A program made the translations under genes and the position numbers. The notes under the pieces were generated by a model. That model was not told the DNA's origin. It worked only from the letters and a program-made list of their open reading frames with translations, and made no database searches. Of a stretch of 6,917 nt of DNA, positions 5,694 to 6,917 are shown piece by piece. How positions within the stretch are numbered: position 1 is the stretch's first letter; every line of letters begins with the position of its first letter. Source of the stretch: an uncultured Propionibacteriaceae bacterium (GTDB lineage: Bacteria; Actinomycetota; Actinomycetes; Propionibacteriales; Propionibacteriaceae); contig CAMCJC010000135.1 of assembly GCA_945875065.1 (NCBI GenBank), forward strand, positions 1 to 6,917, given 5' to 3'.

Positions 5694-6263
5694 ATGACCA
5701 GCAGAGCCTTCGTTCACCCGCAAGCCACACTGCGCCCCAGCAAGCTCGATCTCCTCGCCTCGTGGTTGCCAGACCAATGGTGGTTCGACGGCGACGCCAC
5801 GGATCTGGAGATGATCACGCGATTCCGCTTCGTCGACCCTGCCGGCGAGGTCGGCCTGGACGGCATGCTGATTCGCTCGACGGACGCGGTCTACCACGTG
5901 CCGGTCACGTGGCGCGCGCAACCCCTGGACGGCGGCGCCCTGATCGGGACGCTGGAGCACTCGGAACTCGGTACCCGCTACTGCTACGACGCGCAGACCG
6001 ATCCCGTCTATCTCGCCGAGTTGAGCCGCGTCATCGTCGAGAAGGATTCGGACGCCGAGATCGTCGACTCCGCGACCGACGCTGTCATTCCGACCAGCAT
6101 CAAGGTCTTCGGCAGCGGCTTGGTGGAGGGCACCAAGGGCGGCTACCCGCACGTGATACACAAGCTGGATCGCGCCCCGATCAACGACGTGGTCGGCCAG
6201 CTCGTCGGGCAATGGACGTACAACGACGTCACCCGAACCGACCTTTTGGCCGTGATGCACTGA
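5694..6263 (+). CDS. Maltokinase N-terminal cap-like protein (CG0192-like)
   Basis: A 189-residue soluble protein of an actinobacterial family that resembles the N-terminal cap domain of maltokinase but stands alone, without the kinase part. Recognisable family blocks are ATLRPSKLDLLASWLP (11-26), a WWFDGD segment (29-34), FRFVDPAGEVGLDGMLI (44-60), YHVPVTWRAQPLDGG (67-81), LIGTLEHSELGTRYCYD (83-99) and DPVYLAEL (103-110). No catalytic residues are known to me in this domain; it may bind sugar or regulate a partner. The start is fixed by GGAGGG 4 nt upstream of ATG 5694. menG follows 35 bp later on the same strand with no terminator between, so read-through into menG is possible. Any role in menaquinone metabolism would be speculation. 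Confidence 0.82.
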   Translation: MTSRAFVHPQATLRPSKLDLLASWLPDQWWFDGDATDLEMITRFRFVDPAGEVGLDGMLIRSTDAVYHVPVTWRAQPLDGGALIGTLEHSELGTRYCYDAQTDPVYLAELSRVIVEKDSDAEIVDSATDAVIPTSIKVFGSGLVEGTKGGYPHVIHKLDRAPINDVVGQLVGQWTYNDVTRTDLLAVMH

Positions 6264-6283
6264 TCTGACATCTGCCGTATACC

Positions 6284-6308
6284 TATAAGCTGCTACCCAT
6301 GCAGCTTA
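6284..6308 (+). promoter_or_regulatory. menG -10 box and inverted repeat over the start codon
   Basis: TATAAG (6284-6289, 5 of 6 to TATAAT) ends 9 nt before the menG ATG, and no Shine-Dalgarno is present, so a leaderless or near-leaderless transcript is likely. TAAGCTGC (6286-6293) and GCAGCTTA (6301-6308) are perfect 8-bp complements around a 7-nt centre that includes the first two bases of the ATG. The repeat overlaps the -10 box and the first codons. Confidence 0.45.
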
Positions 6309-6917
6309 ATCGGGCCGGCCTCGACAAGAAGCGAGCTGAGGTTTCGGCCATGTTCGACGGGGTCGCTAGGCGTTACGACCTCCTAAACGCGATCCTCTCG
6401 CTGGGCCAGGAACGGGGTTGGCGACGCCAAACACTGGAGGCCCTCGATCTCCTGCCCGGCGAGAAGGTCCTGGATCTCGCGGCTGGCACAGGCACGTCGT
6501 CGCTCCCCTACCACGAGGCCGGGGCGATCGTGTTCGCCACCGACTATTCGATGGGGATGCTGGAGGTCGGCAAGAAACGCCATCCCGAGTTGAACTTCGT
6601 GCACGGCGACGCCCTGGCCCTGCCCTTTGGCGACGGCGTGTTCGACGCGGTGACGATCAGCTACGGCCTGCGCAACGTGGAGGACACGGCGGCGGCGCTG
6701 AAAGAGATGCACCGGGTGACCCGTCCCGGCGGGCGCCTGGTGATCGCCGAGTTCTCGACCCCCGTGAACAAGGCCTTCCGGTACGTATACGCGAATGGGG
6801 CCCTGCGGGTCGTGCCGCTGGCCGCCAAGATCTCTAGCAACCCTGTCGCCTACGGCTACCTGGCTGAATCGATCCTCGCGTGGCCCGACCAGCAGCACCT
6901 AGCCGACCTGATCGCCG
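6299..6917 (+). CDS. menG: Demethylmenaquinone methyltransferase (C-terminus cut by window end)
   Basis: The first 206 residues of a UbiE/MenG SAM-dependent methyltransferase that converts demethylmenaquinone to menaquinone, the last ring step of the pathway, at the membrane surface. The family is about 230 residues long, so roughly 25 are missing. Visible motifs: MFDGVARRYDLLN (18-30) and the following LSLGQERGW, the UbiE signature region, with Glu38 where the signature has His, common in actinobacteria as far as I recall; SAM motif I VLDLAAGTGTSS (57-68); acidic D82 and GML (86-88); GDALALPF (103-110); FDAVTISYGLRNV (115-127); and RPGGRLVIAEFS (142-153). The ATG at 6299 is the only sensible start, since the next Met is inside the conserved block. 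It has a -10-like box but no Shine-Dalgarno, and may be transcribed from its own promoter as well as from the gene before it. Confidence 0.95.
   Translation, partial: MQLNRAGLDKKRAEVSAMFDGVARRYDLLNAILSLGQERGWRRQTLEALDLLPGEKVLDLAAGTGTSSLPYHEAGAIVFATDYSMGMLEVGKKRHPELNFVHGDALALPFGDGVFDAVTISYGLRNVEDTAAALKEMHRVTRPGGRLVIAEFSTPVNKAFRYVYANGALRVVPLAAKISSNPVAYGYLAESILAWPDQQHLADLIA

Noticed and set aside
5637..6260. Minus-strand open frame of 207 codons
   Set aside because: Antisense to the maltokinase-cap gene, whose plus-strand product matches a known family block by block.

Overview
The window is high-GC, dense in genes on both strands and typical of an Actinomycetota (actinobacterial) chromosome. 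Supporting signs are GTG starts, likely leaderless starts, a CG0192-like maltokinase-cap protein, a two-repeat DUF1540 protein and an ABC permease resembling the actinobacterial DUF6297 group. I cannot name the genus with confidence. Three menaquinone genes show an organism that makes and modifies menaquinone for respiration. No phage, insertion sequence, CRISPR array, tRNA or rRNA was recognised.

Left part (1-2362): the N-terminus of a geranylgeranyl-reductase-family flavoprotein (MenJ-type) runs off the left edge on the minus strand. It is divergent from an isochorismate synthase (menF, 555-1796, plus). The 387-bp gap between them holds a GntR/FCD-type operator-like palindrome, an AT-rich inverted repeat and a probable leaderless promoter for menF. 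Then comes a small cysteine-rich DUF1540 protein (2003-2269), preceded by a 34-bp-spaced direct repeat and followed by a strong intrinsic terminator.

Middle part (2375-5600, minus strand): an unrecognised 275-residue protein has a strong Shine-Dalgarno and an upstream sequence resembling a DtxR/IdeR iron box. Behind it (upstream on the minus strand) is a two-gene ABC exporter: ATPase (4965-5600) and a 539-residue membrane protein (3349-4968), overlapping by ATGA.

Right part (5694-6917, plus): a maltokinase N-terminal-cap-like protein (5694-6263), then the 5' part of menG/ubiE (6299 to the window end), the demethylmenaquinone methyltransferase. An inverted repeat spans the menG start codon.

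Functionally, menF makes isochorismate, the entry to the classical o-succinylbenzoate menaquinone route; menG performs the final C-methylation; the MenJ-type enzyme probably saturates an isoprene unit of the side chain. The other genes lie physically between them, but the sequence shows no direct functional link. The most interesting leads are regulatory: the iron-box candidate, the operator-like sites around the menaquinone genes and the start-codon inverted repeat of menG. I found no convincing new multi-gene system.
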